The notes under the pieces: model-generated
The model's input: the letters and a program-made list of their open reading frames with translations, nothing else
The model's database searches: none
Told to the model about the DNA's origin: nothing
Translations under genes and position numbers: made by a program
Shown here: one piece after another, positions 21,212 through 30,781 of the stretch
Numbering within the stretch: the stretch's first letter is position 1
How the letters are laid out: each line of letters opens with the position of its first letter
From: Calothrix parasitica NIES-267
Lineage (GTDB): Bacteria; Cyanobacteriota; Cyanobacteriia; Cyanobacteriales; Nostocaceae
Reading direction: 5' to 3'
Assembly (NCBI RefSeq): GCF_002368095.1
Contig: NZ_AP018227.1
Location: forward strand, 3,822,047 to 3,886,046
DNA: 64,000 nucleotides

Positions 21212-21561
21212 AAATAAAGTTATGAGTAATAAGTGATGAGTTAGCGGAAAGTTGAGCCAGTCCGTTGCGGTAAGTTAGTGTGCAGAGCGGGGGGTTTCCC
21301 CCATGAACAACTAACGAACCCGGAGGGAGGTTCCCGAGCCAGTGCGTTGCGCGGTGAATCTAGTTGGGGGTGTCGGTTTCCGTCCCCCAAACTAGTGAAC
21401 CCGAAGGGGTTCCCCGCGTTGTAGCAACTGGCGTTCCGTTGTAGGAACTGGCGTTGGGGTGTCGGTTCCCGTCCTCAAAACTTTCCAAGACGGAGTTATG
21501 AATTATCAGTTAAAGAATAATAACAAATAATACAAAACTCTTAACTCTACTCGTAACTAAT
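21212..21561. other. GC-rich repeat-filled intergenic region
   Basis: About 350 bases between two minus-strand genes, almost all occupied by the GC-rich palindromic repeat at 21247-21490. No gene is supported. Confidence 0.65.
21247..21490. repeat. GC-rich dispersed palindromic repeat, copy 1
   Basis: Much more GC-rich than its surroundings. Arms GCCAGTGCGTTGCGCGG (21338-21354) and CCGCGTTGTAGCAACTGGC (21414-21432) form an imperfect inverted repeat. CTAGTTGGGGG and CCCCCAAACTAG pair between them. A second member with the same arms is at 52455-52700. Confidence 0.75.
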
Positions 21562-21759
21562 TTATTTTCCTTTTTTGCGTCCTGCTGTTGGGTCTACAGC
21601 CTCTAACTCACTGAATCTAAAGGTAATCAGTTTATCCCAATTACCACCCTCAAACAGTACGGCTACTTTACCATCGCTGACTCGTTGCACAAGCCCTTCA
21701 AAACGGTAATAAGTATCTGCGGGGTTTTTGACGCGAACGGTTGCTCCAGGCAAAATCAT
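21562..21759 (-). CDS. ndhS: NAD(P)H-quinone oxidoreductase subunit NdhS
   Basis: A 65-residue small protein with the SH3-like barrel of Ndh[21 protein letters not shown], then [18 protein letters not shown] and [13 protein letters not shown]. By family knowledge NdhS sits on the cytoplasmic arm of the thylakoid NDH-1 complex and helps ferredoxin dock, serving cyclic electron flow and CO2 uptake. The start and length match cyanobacterial family members. It is downstream of rodA on the same strand but separated by about 200 nt of repeat DNA, so it probably has its own promoter. Confidence 0.85.
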   Translation of the reverse strand: MILPGATVRVKNPADTYYRFEGLVQRVSDGKVAVLFEGGNWDKLITFRFSELEAVDPTAGRKKGK

Positions 21760-21779
21760 GATTCTTTCTCTTTATTGCT

Positions 21780-21826
21780 AATAATCAATTACCAATTATC
21801 AATTACCAATTACCAATTTTCAATTA
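21780..21826. repeat. Heptamer repeat (CAATTAC/CAATTAT type)
   Basis: About six degenerate tandem units of CAATTAY between ndhS and rodA. STRR class. Confidence 0.75.
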
Positions 21827-21959
21827 ATATTTTTCAGCCAAAGGGTATGAGTCAAACGATTTTGGATTTTGGATTTATGTTAGCGTTCGCCTTTATATGC
21901 CGTTAAGCCTGTGCGATAGGACATATTTAGATTGTCCCCATAAATAAATTTAGAGAGCA

Positions 21960-23279
21960 TTAATACTTCTTTATAGGCCGAAAGTTCGCGACCGATTCAA
22001 CTAATCCGATGGCGATAAAGTTAGCTAACATTGCTGAATTACCGTAACTCATAAATGGTAAGGGTATCCCTGCTACTGGTGCTAAACCTATAGTCATTCC
22101 AATATTAACAGCCATCTGGAACACAATCATTGCCAAAACGCCAATTGCTATTAGTGAGCCAAAATTATCTTTAGCTGTTAAAGCAACGTGGAGTAAGCGT
22201 AGGCAAATTAAACAAAATACCAGCAATAATACCAAACAGCCCATAAAACCGAATTCTTCACCCACAGCCGAAAAAATGAAATCGGTATGCTGTTCGGGAA
22301 CGAAATTTAGTTGAGTCATCGGGCCGTGAAAAGGACCCCAGCCAAACCATTTACCAGCACCAATGGCAATCCGAGATTGAATCAAGTGATAACCAGTTCC
22401 TAAAGGGTCTGCTTCTGGATTGAGAAATGAAGTGATTCTACCTTTTTGATATGCTTTGAGGAGGTTATTCCAAGCAAAAATTCCCAATTCTCCGCCCAAC
22501 AAATTCAAGCTTAACGCCCCAATACCGCCGATACCAAATTTTTTCCCTGGAAGCGTCATCCAACCTAGCAAGCCCATTACAAAAGACCAAATCAATCCCA
22601 AAGGTGTAAAAAATATCCCTTCGACTAAAATGTATGGTTCGCTCCAAGGCCAAGATATACCAAATAAAATCGCCGCGACTATCGGAGAAACTAATAGGAT
22701 TAACCATCCTGGATTAGCATTTGCCCAGTACAGCATTGCTAATACAATCGCCCCAAATACCAACGATGTTGCTAAGTCCGGCTGTAAAAATACTAATGCC
22801 CAAGGGACTGCCGTTACTGCCAAAGCTCTGAAAAAGTTAGGCAGAGTAGAAGCCGTGCGCTTGTTTAAAAGTGCAGCTAAAGTAATAATCGCTCCTATCT
22901 TGGCAAATTCTGACGGTTGGACGTTGAAACTACCAATACTAATCCACCGCTGTGCCCCTTTAGCACTAACTCCTATTGCCATTACTGCTATCAAACTGGC
23001 ATTAGTCGCTCCAAAAGTAAACCAGTGCCACTGTCGTAGATTTTCGTAACGAGTGCGGGCTATCAACAATGCCAACAAACAGCCAACACTCGCCATTGAT
23101 AAATGTGATACCCATTTACCTTGTCCCTGGTTTAATTCTGTACTCAGAATCATAAAGCCACCAAACATACTGACGGCTATTGGTAACAAAAATAATAATA
23201 AATCTACTTGATGCCAGGGTTTAAATAATGACTGCCAGCGATTTCTGTTTCTTGAGTAGCGTGACTTTTTTAGTAACAT
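21960..23279 (-). CDS. rodA: Rod shape-determining protein RodA (SEDS glycosyltransferase)
   Basis: A 439-residue polytopic membrane protein of the SEDS family, which polymerises lipid II into peptidoglycan strands with a partner PBP2 during elongation. Signatures are GAQRWISIGSFNVQPSEFAKIG, LQPDLATSLVF, and near the end VGEEFGFMGC and MTIGLAPVAGIPLPFMSYGNSAMLANFIAIGL. About ten membrane segments are visible. It lies 120 nt downstream of the Mrp/ApbC gene on the same strand. No mreBCD or pbp2 genes are next to it, so the usual cell-shape cluster is not present here. Confidence 0.93.
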   Translation of the reverse strand: MLLKKSRYSRNRNRWQSLFKPWHQVDLLLFLLPIAVSMFGGFMILSTELNQGQGKWVSHLSMASVGCLLALLIARTRYENLRQWHWFTFGATNASLIAVMAIGVSAKGAQRWISIGSFNVQPSEFAKIGAIITLAALLNKRTASTLPNFFRALAVTAVPWALVFLQPDLATSLVFGAIVLAMLYWANANPGWLILLVSPIVAAILFGISWPWSEPYILVEGIFFTPLGLIWSFVMGLLGWMTLPGKKFGIGGIGALSLNLLGGELGIFAWNNLLKAYQKGRITSFLNPEADPLGTGYHLIQSRIAIGAGKWFGWGPFHGPMTQLNFVPEQHTDFIFSAVGEEFGFMGCLVLLLVFCLICLRLLHVALTAKDNFGSLIAIGVLAMIVFQMAVNIGMTIGLAPVAGIPLPFMSYGNSAMLANFIAIGLVESVANFRPIKKY

Positions 23280-23398
23280 CGGGTTTATGTTGGTACCTGA
23301 AATTTTAAATGGGGAATGTTAGTAAAGGTAAATTAATAGCCCTTTTATGTTTATTCTCAGTACTCAGCCCGCTACCCAGACAGAAATATATCGAATTT

Positions 23399-24469
23399 TT
23401 ATGTCAGGGCAGCAACTGATACTTTTCCTGCGATTACTAAAGAAATTTCTTTTAAAGCTTTTGCAGATGCTGAATCTGGGTTGTCTACAACTGTAGGTAT
23501 ACCCTTGTCTCCACCAACTCTTGTAGATATTTCCAATGGAACGCACCCCAGCAGCGGTATTCCTAATTCGGCAGCCGTTTTCGAGCCACCACCGGAACCG
23601 AAAATATCATACTGTTTTTCGGGCATATCTGGAGGTATAAAATAACTCATATTTTCAATAATTCCCAGAACTGGTACTTTCATCTGCTGAAACATCCGCA
23701 AGCCTTTGCGAGAATCTAGCAAAGCTACGTTCTGTGGTGTCGTTACTATCACAGCACCAGCGATGGGTACTGCTTGTGTCAGCGTTAACTGAGCATCGCC
23801 CGTACCAGGAGGCATATCTACAATTAAGTAATCTAATTCACCCCATTCGACTTGATAGAGAAATTGACGAATCACTCCGTTTAACATTGGGCCGCGCCAA
23901 ATTACGGGTTGGTCTCGGTCGATGAGAAAACCCATTGAAACTAATTTGACTCCATGGTTAAAAGCGGGTTCGAGGATTTCGCCTTTTTCACCTTCACGGA
24001 CGTTAATCTGAGCCGATTCAAGCCCTAACATTGTCGGGTCATTCGGACCATAAATATCGGCATCGAGCAAACCTACTTTTGCTCCTGTTTGAGCCAAAGC
24101 TACTGCGATATTTACAGCAACCGTACTTTTCCCTACACCACCTTTACCGCTGGAAACAGCAATAATATTTTTGATTCCAGGTACTCCATTACGGTCGGGT
24201 AAGCTTTTTGACTGGGGTGTTTCCGCCGTAACTTCTACCGATACATCAGTAACACCCGGAAGTTTTTTCACAGCTTTTTGACAATCTTCAACAATAAATT
24301 CTCGTAAAGGGCAAGCAGGTGTAGTCAAAACCAAAGTGAAGCTAACTTTCCCATCTTCAATTTTGACATTACGAATCATATTCAGTTCCACCAGACTTTT
24401 CCGAAGCTCTGGATCTTCTACCGGTCTTAATATTTCTAGAACCGAATTTGAGTCAAGAACATTTTGCAT
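23399..24469 (-). CDS. apbC: Mrp/ApbC-type iron-sulfur carrier P-loop ATPase
   Basis: A 356-residue protein of the Mrp/NBP35 family, which carries and transfers Fe-S clusters in the cytosol. An N-terminal MIP18 (DUF59) domain (about 5-85) with VEDPELRKSLVELNMIRNV is followed by the P-loop GKGGVGKSTVAVNIA (about 110-125), LLDADIYGPNDPTMLG, VIWRGPMLNGVIRQF, LIVDMPPGTGDAQLTL and IENMSYFIPP. The CxxC cluster ligand pair found in many homologues after IENMS is not seen; FIPPDMPEKQYDIFG takes its place, as in several cyanobacterial forms. The ATG at 24469 gives the usual N-terminus. It precedes rodA on the same strand. Confidence 0.9.
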   Translation of the reverse strand: MQNVLDSNSVLEILRPVEDPELRKSLVELNMIRNVKIEDGKVSFTLVLTTPACPLREFIVEDCQKAVKKLPGVTDVSVEVTAETPQSKSLPDRNGVPGIKNIIAVSSGKGGVGKSTVAVNIAVALAQTGAKVGLLDADIYGPNDPTMLGLESAQINVREGEKGEILEPAFNHGVKLVSMGFLIDRDQPVIWRGPMLNGVIRQFLYQVEWGELDYLIVDMPPGTGDAQLTLTQAVPIAGAVIVTTPQNVALLDSRKGLRMFQQMKVPVLGIIENMSYFIPPDMPEKQYDIFGSGGGSKTAAELGIPLLGCVPLEISTRVGGDKGIPTVVDNPDSASAKALKEISLVIAGKVSVAALT

Positions 24470-24554
24470 AGTATTTCCACCCTTTATGTTGAAAAAAAAT
24501 TTTTAACAGAAAAATATTATCTAATTAATTGACCATTGGAGATAGGGGATGGGG

Positions 24555-24680
24555 AGAGTTAGGAGTTAGGAGTTAGGAATTATGAGTAATTCCAATTGAT
24601 TTTCGTTGTGGGAGCCGAGCAACCACCTTGATGTTTTCCCCAATTCCCAATTCCCAATCCCCAATTCCCAATTCCCAATT
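24555..24680. repeat. Two heptamer repeat tracts (AGTTAGG and CCCAATT)
   Basis: AGTTAGG units at 24555-24580 and CCCAATT units at about 24637-24680 lie between the SRPBCC gene and apbC. The second tract has six or so units with small changes. Confidence 0.8.
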
Positions 24681-24688
24681 TTTTAAAA

Positions 24689-25210
24689 TTAAAATAATTC
24701 AGATTGCAAAGTTGATTTCCTTTTTCTAGATACTGCTTTAATTGCGGCTTCTTCGGCGGCTTCGATTAAAGCTCGCGCAACTCTATCCGCGTATGGACGG
24801 GAAAAAGACCAAACTAGAGGAGATAGCCAACCGCGTAAAGTAACTGAATAAGACAAGCAGCTACCGCAAACTGTGGACTCGATTTTGTAACTAATTCGTT
24901 CTTCTACGCCGGGAATTGCCAAAATTCGCACGCTTAACAATTCTCTGGGATTGACACGCTCAACAAAAATACGGATTGGAATTGGCGAGAGACGGGTTAC
25001 TGCTTGATAAATTAATCCTGGTTTTGGTACTAATCCGTAGGGTACGTTAGTACTCTTGAATAATGGATGCCAGGAAACGTCTGCCAAATCTACAACTTTG
25101 TGCCATATTTCATCTACAGAAGCAGAACTAATTTCGCGATAACTTCTCACTAGAGAAACGCAAACTTTACGACGCTTGCGGTTGATAAACTTAGATAACC
25201 AACCCTGCAT
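24689..25210 (-). CDS. SRPBCC-family (START-like) protein
   Basis: A 173-residue protein with the polyketide cyclase/START-like fold pattern: VSLVRSYREISSASVDEIWHKVVDLADVSWHPLFKSTN at the beginning, VERVNPRELLSVRILAIPGVEERISYKIE in the middle, and a long C-terminal helix ADRVARALIEAAEEAAIKAVSRKRK. The family binds hydrophobic ligands, but no ligand can be read from the sequence. The N-terminus is basic (KFINRKRRKVC). No obvious signal peptide. It lies upstream of apbC on the same strand, separated by about 220 nt with repeats. Confidence 0.65.
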   Translation of the reverse strand: MQGWLSKFINRKRRKVCVSLVRSYREISSASVDEIWHKVVDLADVSWHPLFKSTNVPYGLVPKPGLIYQAVTRLSPIPIRIFVERVNPRELLSVRILAIPGVEERISYKIESTVCGSCLSYSVTLRGWLSPLVWSFSRPYADRVARALIEAAEEAAIKAVSRKRKSTLQSELF

Positions 25211-25928
25211 TCTCTTTATCCTCCTAGCTACATACTTCCTTGAGTTAATCGAACTGCTTAATAGATAATTTTGACTTCAACAATTATTATTTGTTCAAGA
25301 TATATATTAAATCTTTACTTTATAGCCCTTTCAGGCGAAGGATACTGGTTACGATGTTGGTTGTTGTTTGAGTAAATCAGGCTAATGCTTTGATAAACAT
25401 AAATATTCTTCAATACAATCAGCCATCAATAAATAATTCGTAATTCGTAATTCGTAATTCGTAATTACGTTTTGTAATGGGGATTTAGACCACAACACAA
25501 AACAAACAACCCGTAGGGGATGGGGTTTTCAACCCCGATTGAGTTATAGATAAATATATTTTTTCTTTGAGAGGATTTGAGAGGAAATGTTTGCAAGCGT
25601 GATTTTATTGCTTGTTGATTTTATTAATTTTATTTAAGTTACAGTCACGACAACAGGAAACCCTCCAAATCACTTGCTTCTACAAGTTATTGTTACAGAA
25701 TTTAGTCTTGAAACTGGGGTATTTGCATAAAAAAGTTGCAAAAAGTTAACCAATTTAAAACCCTATACCTATTTGAGGGAGAATAACTTTATTCACCTTA
25801 CCGGGAAATTATGCGGATTATTTATATTTCATCCCAATACTCTGGATAAAACTGGGAGCAATGGGATTTAAAGCGCCGAATATTTCTTGCCGTGAAAAGT
25901 AAAAAACGTTATTTAGATCGCGAAATTT
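25211..25928. other. Intergenic region between divergent SRPBCC gene and hemF
   Basis: About 720 bases with no supportable gene. It contains the TAATTCG tandem repeat at 25434-25468 and a small hairpin GGGGTT-TTC-AACCCC at 25522-25536. Both flanking genes are transcribed outward, so both promoters should lie here; none is identified. Confidence 0.6.
25434..25468. repeat. Tandem heptamer repeat (TAATTCG)
   Basis: Four exact TAATTCG units and a fifth degenerate one, 25434-25468. STRR class. Confidence 0.9.
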
Positions 25929-26969
25929 ATGTTGACATCGCCAACTTCCCCTAAATCACCTTCTTCCCAATCTTTACCCCCATCTGATGCTAAAGCTAGG
26001 GTCAGCGAGTTTATGAAACAGCTACAAGATGAGATTTCTCAATCTTTAGCTGATATTGATGGCATGGGACAATTTCAAGAAGATAGTTGGGAGCGTCCTG
26101 AAGGTGGTGGTGGCCGTTCGCGAGTTTTGCGTGAGGGTGCAATTTTTGAGCAAGGTGGTGTAAACTTTTCTGAAGTTTGGGGTTCTAAGTTGCCACCTTC
26201 TATTGTGGCTAATCGTCCGGAAGCTGAAGGACATAAGTTTTATGCTACGGGAACTTCTATGGTTCTACACCCCCGCAATCCCTATGTTCCTACCGTCCAT
26301 CTGAATTATCGCTACTTTGAAGCTGGTCCTGTATGGTGGTTCGGTGGTGGAGCGGATATGACTCCCTACTATCCTTTTGCTGAAGATGCAACCCATTTTC
26401 ATCAAACTTATAAGCAGGCTTGCGATAATCATCACCAAGAATATTACCCGGTGTTCAAACGCTGGTGCGATGAATATTTTTACCTCAAGCATCGTCAAGA
26501 AACAAGAGGTGTCGGAGGTTTATTCTTCGATTACCAAGATGGAACGGGTGCTTTGTATCGCGGACCTCATGCAGACAAAGCTGCTGCTGAATACAGCAAC
26601 GAAATTGGCGAATTACCATCGCGTAGTTGGGAAGAAATATTTGGCTTTGTTCAAGAATGCGGCAAGGCATTTTTACCAGCTTACCTACCCATCGTCAAGA
26701 AAAGACACCCGATGGAATATGGCGATCGCCAACGAGATTTTCAACTATATCGTCGGGGTCGATATGTAGAATTTAACTTGGTTTACGACCGAGGCACCAT
26801 TTTTGGTTTGCAAACCAACGGACGTACTGAGTCCATTTTGATGTCCTTACCACCTCTAGTACGCTGGCAGTATGGGTATAACCCAGAACCAGGTTCTCCA
26901 GAATATGAATTGTACGAAACCTTTCTAAAACCCCAGGATTGGGTCAACTGGAACCAGAGACATACTTAA
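25929..26969 (+). CDS. hemF: Coproporphyrinogen III oxidase, oxygen-dependent
   Basis: Converts coproporphyrinogen III to protoporphyrinogen IX with O2, for haem, chlorophyll and phycobilins. It has 346 residues, normal for the family. Signatures include [52 protein letters not shown] and [13 protein letters not shown], with [33 protein letters not shown] near the C-terminus. The first 20 residues are Ser/Pro-rich and poorly conserved, so a later start is possible, but the ATG at 25929 is the first in frame. The gene stands alone on the plus strand after a long non-coding gap. Confidence 0.96.
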   Translation: MLTSPTSPKSPSSQSLPPSDAKARVSEFMKQLQDEISQSLADIDGMGQFQEDSWERPEGGGGRSRVLREGAIFEQGGVNFSEVWGSKLPPSIVANRPEAEGHKFYATGTSMVLHPRNPYVPTVHLNYRYFEAGPVWWFGGGADMTPYYPFAEDATHFHQTYKQACDNHHQEYYPVFKRWCDEYFYLKHRQETRGVGGLFFDYQDGTGALYRGPHADKAAAEYSNEIGELPSRSWEEIFGFVQECGKAFLPAYLPIVKKRHPMEYGDRQRDFQLYRRGRYVEFNLVYDRGTIFGLQTNGRTESILMSLPPLVRWQYGYNPEPGSPEYELYETFLKPQDWVNWNQRHT

Positions 26970-27201
26970 TTAATGTGAGTTAAACTACTAAACATAGCAT
27001 TTGTGCAAGGTGACATTTAAGGCTGTAGCTTGTTATTCTTTAGCTACAGCATTAATAAATTTTGTTACTGATAATTCTTCCCTATTTTTATATATAAGGG
27101 AATACGATAGTAGTCATATATTATCGTTATCAATCTCACCAGTATTTTGTATAAATAGCTGTATCTAATTAGTTAGTTTGAAGAGTGCTAGGGGAAACTT
27201 C

Positions 27202-27570
27202 GTGATTCATATAGAACAAAAAACTTATACAACTCAGGACGGAAATACGGTAATTGTTTTATCACCTACCGGTCGTTTAGACATTACTACAGCTTGGCAG
27301 TTTCGTTTAAAGCTCCAAGAATGTATTTCTAAGCTCAGTCCTCACGTAGTTGTAAATTTAGGACAAGTAAATTTTATTGATAGTTCTGGGCTTACTTCTT
27401 TAGTTGCAGGAATGCGTGACGCGGATAAAGTAAAAGGTAGCTTCCGTATTTGTAATGTACACCCTGAAGCAAAACTAGTATTTGAAGTGACAATGATGGA
27501 TACTGTATTTGAGATATTTGAAACTGAAGAGGAAGCTTTAGAAGGTGTACCTCGCAGTATTGCTAGCTGA
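27202..27570 (+). CDS. STAS-domain anti-sigma factor antagonist-like protein
   Basis: A 122-residue single-domain STAS protein. VIVLSPTGRLDITTAWQFRLKLQECI and VVNLGQVNFIDSSGLTSLVAGMRDADKVKG are the family pattern; the serine in DSSG is the usual phosphorylation site that controls binding to an anti-sigma kinase or similar partner. The GTG at 27202 with TAGGGGA about 7 nt upstream is preferred over a TTG at 27178 that would add eight residues. No kinase or phosphatase partner is beside it. A heptamer repeat region begins directly after the stop. Confidence 0.85.
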   Translation: MIHIEQKTYTTQDGNTVIVLSPTGRLDITTAWQFRLKLQECISKLSPHVVVNLGQVNFIDSSGLTSLVAGMRDADKVKGSFRICNVHPEAKLVFEVTMMDTVFEIFETEEEALEGVPRSIAS

Positions 27571-27584
27571 GAACAGTTAGCACT

Positions 27585-27770
27585 TAAGAGTTAAGAATTA
27601 AGAGTTAGGGTTTAGGAATTTACTAAAAAAGACCTGTTCATATCAGAAAGTTGCTTAACTTTACTTGTTTTCAAAGCATAAAAATTACCGATTATAACCA
27701 TAGATAAGGTTGTTTGTTATATAGTATTTTACGGTGTTTTTAACTCCTAACTCCTAATTCCTAATTCCTA
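27585..27770. repeat. Inverted heptamer repeat tracts flanking a short intergenic region
   Basis: AGTTAAG/AGTTAGG units at about 27585-27620 and their complement TAACTCC/TAATTCC at about 27738-27770. The convergent STAS and cpcT genes end at the two sides. The tracts could pair as an RNA hairpin and act as a two-way terminator. Confidence 0.6.
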
Positions 27771-27776
27771 ACTTTT

Positions 27777-28370
27777 TCAGTACTGTTGCAATTTTGTGTA
27801 GCGATAGGGACCCAAGATTGCCCCCCAAGTTGCTTTTCGGGTTTCTATATCGATTCCTTTGTCATAGCTAAAAAATTCTTTCTCGGTTGCTTCAAATCCC
27901 AAAGAGACTTCTACAGTATTACCTGCGTAATTAAAGGTACAGTGAGTGTCTGGTATGGGTTTTGCTATAAATTTGTATTTATTTTGAGCCAAAATTTCAG
28001 TATTTACCATTAAAGCACATCCCGGCAATATATCTAATTGTTCGGGGGTTAAAGCATTAAGCAATGTATAATCTACACCAGCACCCCGCCATGCACTTGG
28101 GCTTTTAAACATATAAAATTGAGCTTTGAATTCTGCTTGAACCGTGGAAGCGGTTATTCGCATGATTCGCTGACGATAAGGTTGCTCTATATTAAGCACA
28201 TTAGCTTGCTCGGCAAATAATGTGACGCTGTCCTCTTGAAATAAAGGTACAGGTCTTTGCCACATTCGTAAATTAACGTACCAAGCTGGTTCTGACAATG
28301 CTTGCTCTTTATTTTCAAATTCACCTGCGAGATACTTAGCGATGGTGTTCAAGGTTGGCAAAGAACTCAT
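27777..28370 (-). CDS. cpcT: CpcT/CpeT-type phycobiliprotein chromophore lyase
   Basis: A 197-residue protein of the CpcT/CpeT family, beta-barrel lyases that attach a bilin to a cysteine of a phycobiliprotein beta subunit (Cys-153 of beta-phycocyanin for CpcT). The pattern LAGEFENKEQAL, PAWYVNLRMWQRPVPLF and RIMRITASTVQAEFKAQFYMFKSP is typical, together with LPGCALMVNTE and THCTFNYAGNTVEVSLGFEATEKEFFSYDKGID. Length fits CpcT rather than the longer CpeT-type proteins. The call of CpcT rather than a paralogue is based on length and similarity only; no phycobiliprotein gene is adjacent. It diverges from thf1 across a 265-nt spacer. Confidence 0.82.
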   Translation of the reverse strand: MSSLPTLNTIAKYLAGEFENKEQALSEPAWYVNLRMWQRPVPLFQEDSVTLFAEQANVLNIEQPYRQRIMRITASTVQAEFKAQFYMFKSPSAWRGAGVDYTLLNALTPEQLDILPGCALMVNTEILAQNKYKFIAKPIPDTHCTFNYAGNTVEVSLGFEATEKEFFSYDKGIDIETRKATWGAILGPYRYTKLQQY

Positions 28371-28635
28371 AAATATAAATTAAAAATTAAACTATTATAA
28401 ATATGGGTTGATTATATAGGATTCACGAGCTGTACTACCTATTACCATACGTAAAATATGCCTGTAACCGTTTTACTGGAGCACAAAGTTGCTATTGGTA
28501 AAACTGTAATTGCTACTAGGCAAGGGTCGATGCACCTTAATTCTGCCCTAATGGAATATAATCATCACTTGGCAAAGTCGCATACAAGCGCGAGAATAAG
28601 TTTACATTGCCCTTAAATTTCATAAAAATTTCTTC

Positions 28636-29340
28636 GTGAATAACGTCCGTACTGTTTCTGAAACAAAAAGAACTTTCTACAGCCTTCACACCCGTCCAAT
28701 CAACACGATTTATCGTCGGGTAGTGGAAGAATTAATGGTAGAAATGCATTTGCTGGATGTAAATGCTGATTTCAAATACGACCCCATTTATGCTTTGGGT
28801 GTTGTGACTACTTTTGACCGATTCATGGAGGGTTATAAGCCCGACGAAGACAAAAAATCGATTTACGATGCTTTGATTAAGTCCGTAGAACAAGACCCAG
28901 AGAAATATAGACAAGATGCTCAGCGGTTAGAGGAATTAGCTAAAAACCTATCTGGAAAAGATGTAGTTAATAATTTAAGCCAGAAGCGTTTGGGTAACGA
29001 TTCTGACCTGCAAACACTATTAGAAAGCATTGCGAATAATTCTTCATTTAAATACAGCCGTTTATTTGCCATTGGTTTATATACTTTATTAGAAACGTCA
29101 GACCCAGAAATGGTTAAAGACGAAAAAGCTCGTAATGAAGCTTTAAAAACTATTGCTAACAGCTTGAATTTATCGGAAGATAAATTGACCAAAGATTTAG
29201 ATTTGTACCGCTCTAATCTTGATAAAATGGCACAAGCTGCGATAGTAATGGCAGATATGATTGCAGCAGACCGTAAAAGACGCGAACAACGTGCTGCTCA
29301 GAAGTCTGAGGATAAAGTTGCACCTCCGAGCCAAGAATAA
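28636..29340 (+). CDS. thf1: Thf1/Psb29, photosystem II biogenesis protein
   Basis: A 234-residue helical protein, Thf1 (also Psb29 or Psp29), needed for photosystem II assembly and repair in cyanobacteria and plastids, where it works with FtsH. The start VNNVRTVSETKRTFYSLHTRPINTIYRRVVEELMVEMHLL is highly characteristic, followed by YDPIYALGVVTTFDRFMEGY and FKYSRLFAIGLYTLLE. A coiled-coil C-terminus (AAIVMADMIAADRKRREQRAAQK) is normal. The GTG at 28636 is the only start that keeps the conserved NNVRTVS. It diverges from cpcT, giving two photosynthesis-related genes around one spacer. Confidence 0.95.
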   Translation: MNNVRTVSETKRTFYSLHTRPINTIYRRVVEELMVEMHLLDVNADFKYDPIYALGVVTTFDRFMEGYKPDEDKKSIYDALIKSVEQDPEKYRQDAQRLEELAKNLSGKDVVNNLSQKRLGNDSDLQTLLESIANNSSFKYSRLFAIGLYTLLETSDPEMVKDEKARNEALKTIANSLNLSEDKLTKDLDLYRSNLDKMAQAAIVMADMIAADRKRREQRAAQKSEDKVAPPSQE

Positions 29341-29826
29341 TCATCTAAATTTTGGATTTGGATTTTAGATTTTGGATTTTATTTTTTAGATAAACTATAA
29401 GCCTCTGGGTTAAGTAGAGAATAATCTTAAATAGCAGAATCTTAAATTCAATTTAAAGTATAAAATCTGAAATTGGTAAGCCTTTTCTTGACAGAAGAGA
29501 ATCAGTAGGTGAACAAAAATATTTACCGTCATTATTCGCTGTGCGTTAGCGGAGCGTCTCTGAAAGAGATAGTAATCCTAATCCTTGCTATTGCTATCTC
29601 CCTCCGGGAGACGCTGCGAAGACGGTTTCACTCCGTTCCACTAGCAATAATGTTGTGTAATTAATTCTGTCTGACTACTTAATCCAAAATCTAAAATCAA
29701 GTAGGCTAAGACGGTCAATTATTTATAAAGAAGTTAGGAGATAAATTGAGATTTATCACTCCTAACTTTAAATCCTTTAATCAAAACTTACTTTTTACTC
29801 GCTACTTCCGAACGAATTACTCTTTA
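29341..29826. other. Intergenic region with palindromic element
   Basis: About 490 bases between convergent thf1 and exbD. GGATTTT-type short repeats follow thf1 and the palindromic element at 29530-29652 fills the middle. No gene is supported. Confidence 0.6.
29530..29652. repeat. MITE-like palindromic element, 123 bp
   Basis: The ends CATTATTCGCT (29530-29540) and AGCAATAATG (29643-29652) are near-perfect inverted repeats. Inside, GCGTCTC (29554-29560) pairs with GAGACGC (29608-29614). The interior is GC-richer than its flanks and non-coding. Confidence 0.6.
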
Positions 29827-30591
29827 TTAAGGGCTGGGATTCGTCTGAGCAGGTGCAGCAGGTGCAGCAGGTGCAGCAGTTCCTCCCGGTGCTGGCTGTG
29901 TCGGAGCCGAAGCAGGGGGATTTGTGGTAGCAGGATTGCCGCTGCTAGGGCTTCTAGGAGGAACTCCTTGTTCGGTTTGTGGTTGATTGGGAATGCTAGG
30001 AAGGGGAATTTGAGTACTACCAGGAGGTAGGTTAAGGTTGGGATTATTTTGAGGTAGGTTGGGAGACAGTGGCGAATTCGGTAAAGGTATCGTCCCACCA
30101 GGTGTAATTCCTGGATTAATCGGTAAATTAGGAATTGGCTGCAATGGATTTGGATTTGCTGGCTGTTCTTCTGAGCCAGGTATAATTGCTAAGGAAACCC
30201 TATCACCACCCACTTGCCGTAACAAATCTAATATTTCGATTACGTCGTTATAAGTTGCCGAGCGTGAAGCATACAGCACCAAAGTACCTTTAGGATTTTT
30301 GGTTAAATAATCTTTTAAGATACCTCCTAATTGTTCTCTTTGTACTGGGTTTTTCTCTACATAAATTTGACCCACTGCATCAATCGTTACTGGCAAAATT
30401 TCCCGTTGTGTATCTGGTGCTACGCTAGATGTCGCGGTGCTAGCTTGTGGTAAATCGATGTTGATTGACTGTTGACGAGTAAATTGTAACGATGCCAAAA
30501 TAAAAAATACTAGAATGCAAAAAACAACATCAATTAACGGAATAATTTGGATTTGAACTTCTTCAGATGGGTTATTTAGGTTTATTTTCAT
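29827..30591 (-). CDS. exbD: ExbD/TolR-family protein with Pro/Asn-rich tail
   Basis: A 254-residue ExbD-type protein, part of a proton-driven motor in the inner membrane that energises outer-membrane transport or envelope upkeep. One membrane segment (about 16-36) carries the essential aspartate D21 in IIPLIDVVFCILVFFILAS. The periplasmic domain runs to about residue 138 (VTIDAVGQIYVEKNP, LVLYASRSATYNDVIEILDLLRQVGGDRVSLAII). Residues 143-254 are a low-complexity Pro/Asn/Ala tail ending in PAAPAAPAQTNPSP, much longer than in standard ExbD (about 140 residues). It is downstream of exbB on the same strand, 190 nt apart. Confidence 0.88.
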   Translation of the reverse strand: MKINLNNPSEEVQIQIIPLIDVVFCILVFFILASLQFTRQQSINIDLPQASTATSSVAPDTQREILPVTIDAVGQIYVEKNPVQREQLGGILKDYLTKNPKGTLVLYASRSATYNDVIEILDLLRQVGGDRVSLAIIPGSEEQPANPNPLQPIPNLPINPGITPGGTIPLPNSPLSPNLPQNNPNLNLPPGSTQIPLPSIPNQPQTEQGVPPRSPSSGNPATTNPPASAPTQPAPGGTAAPAAPAAPAQTNPSP

Positions 30592-30781
30592 TTGCTAATT
30601 TTCACCACGTTATTATTGGCAATACGAATCGGATTGAAGAAATAACTGCGTTCTTTCGGCTAAACATACAGCAAGCGCAAAGGTGGTTCATAAATAAATA
30701 AAAAACACACCGTCGCAGATAGCTACGTCTACGCAATGTGTGTGTGGAGCGTGTCCGCATGAATTACGCCGATAGGAACGA

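Noticed and set aside
22456-23049. Plus-strand open frame of 197 codons opposite rodA
   Set aside because: It is the complement of a clear SEDS membrane protein; the Pro/Asn/Lys-rich translation is typical of a shadow frame.
26377-26769. Alternative plus-strand frame of 130 codons within hemF
   Set aside because: It overlaps the highly conserved hemF coding frame and encodes no recognisable protein.
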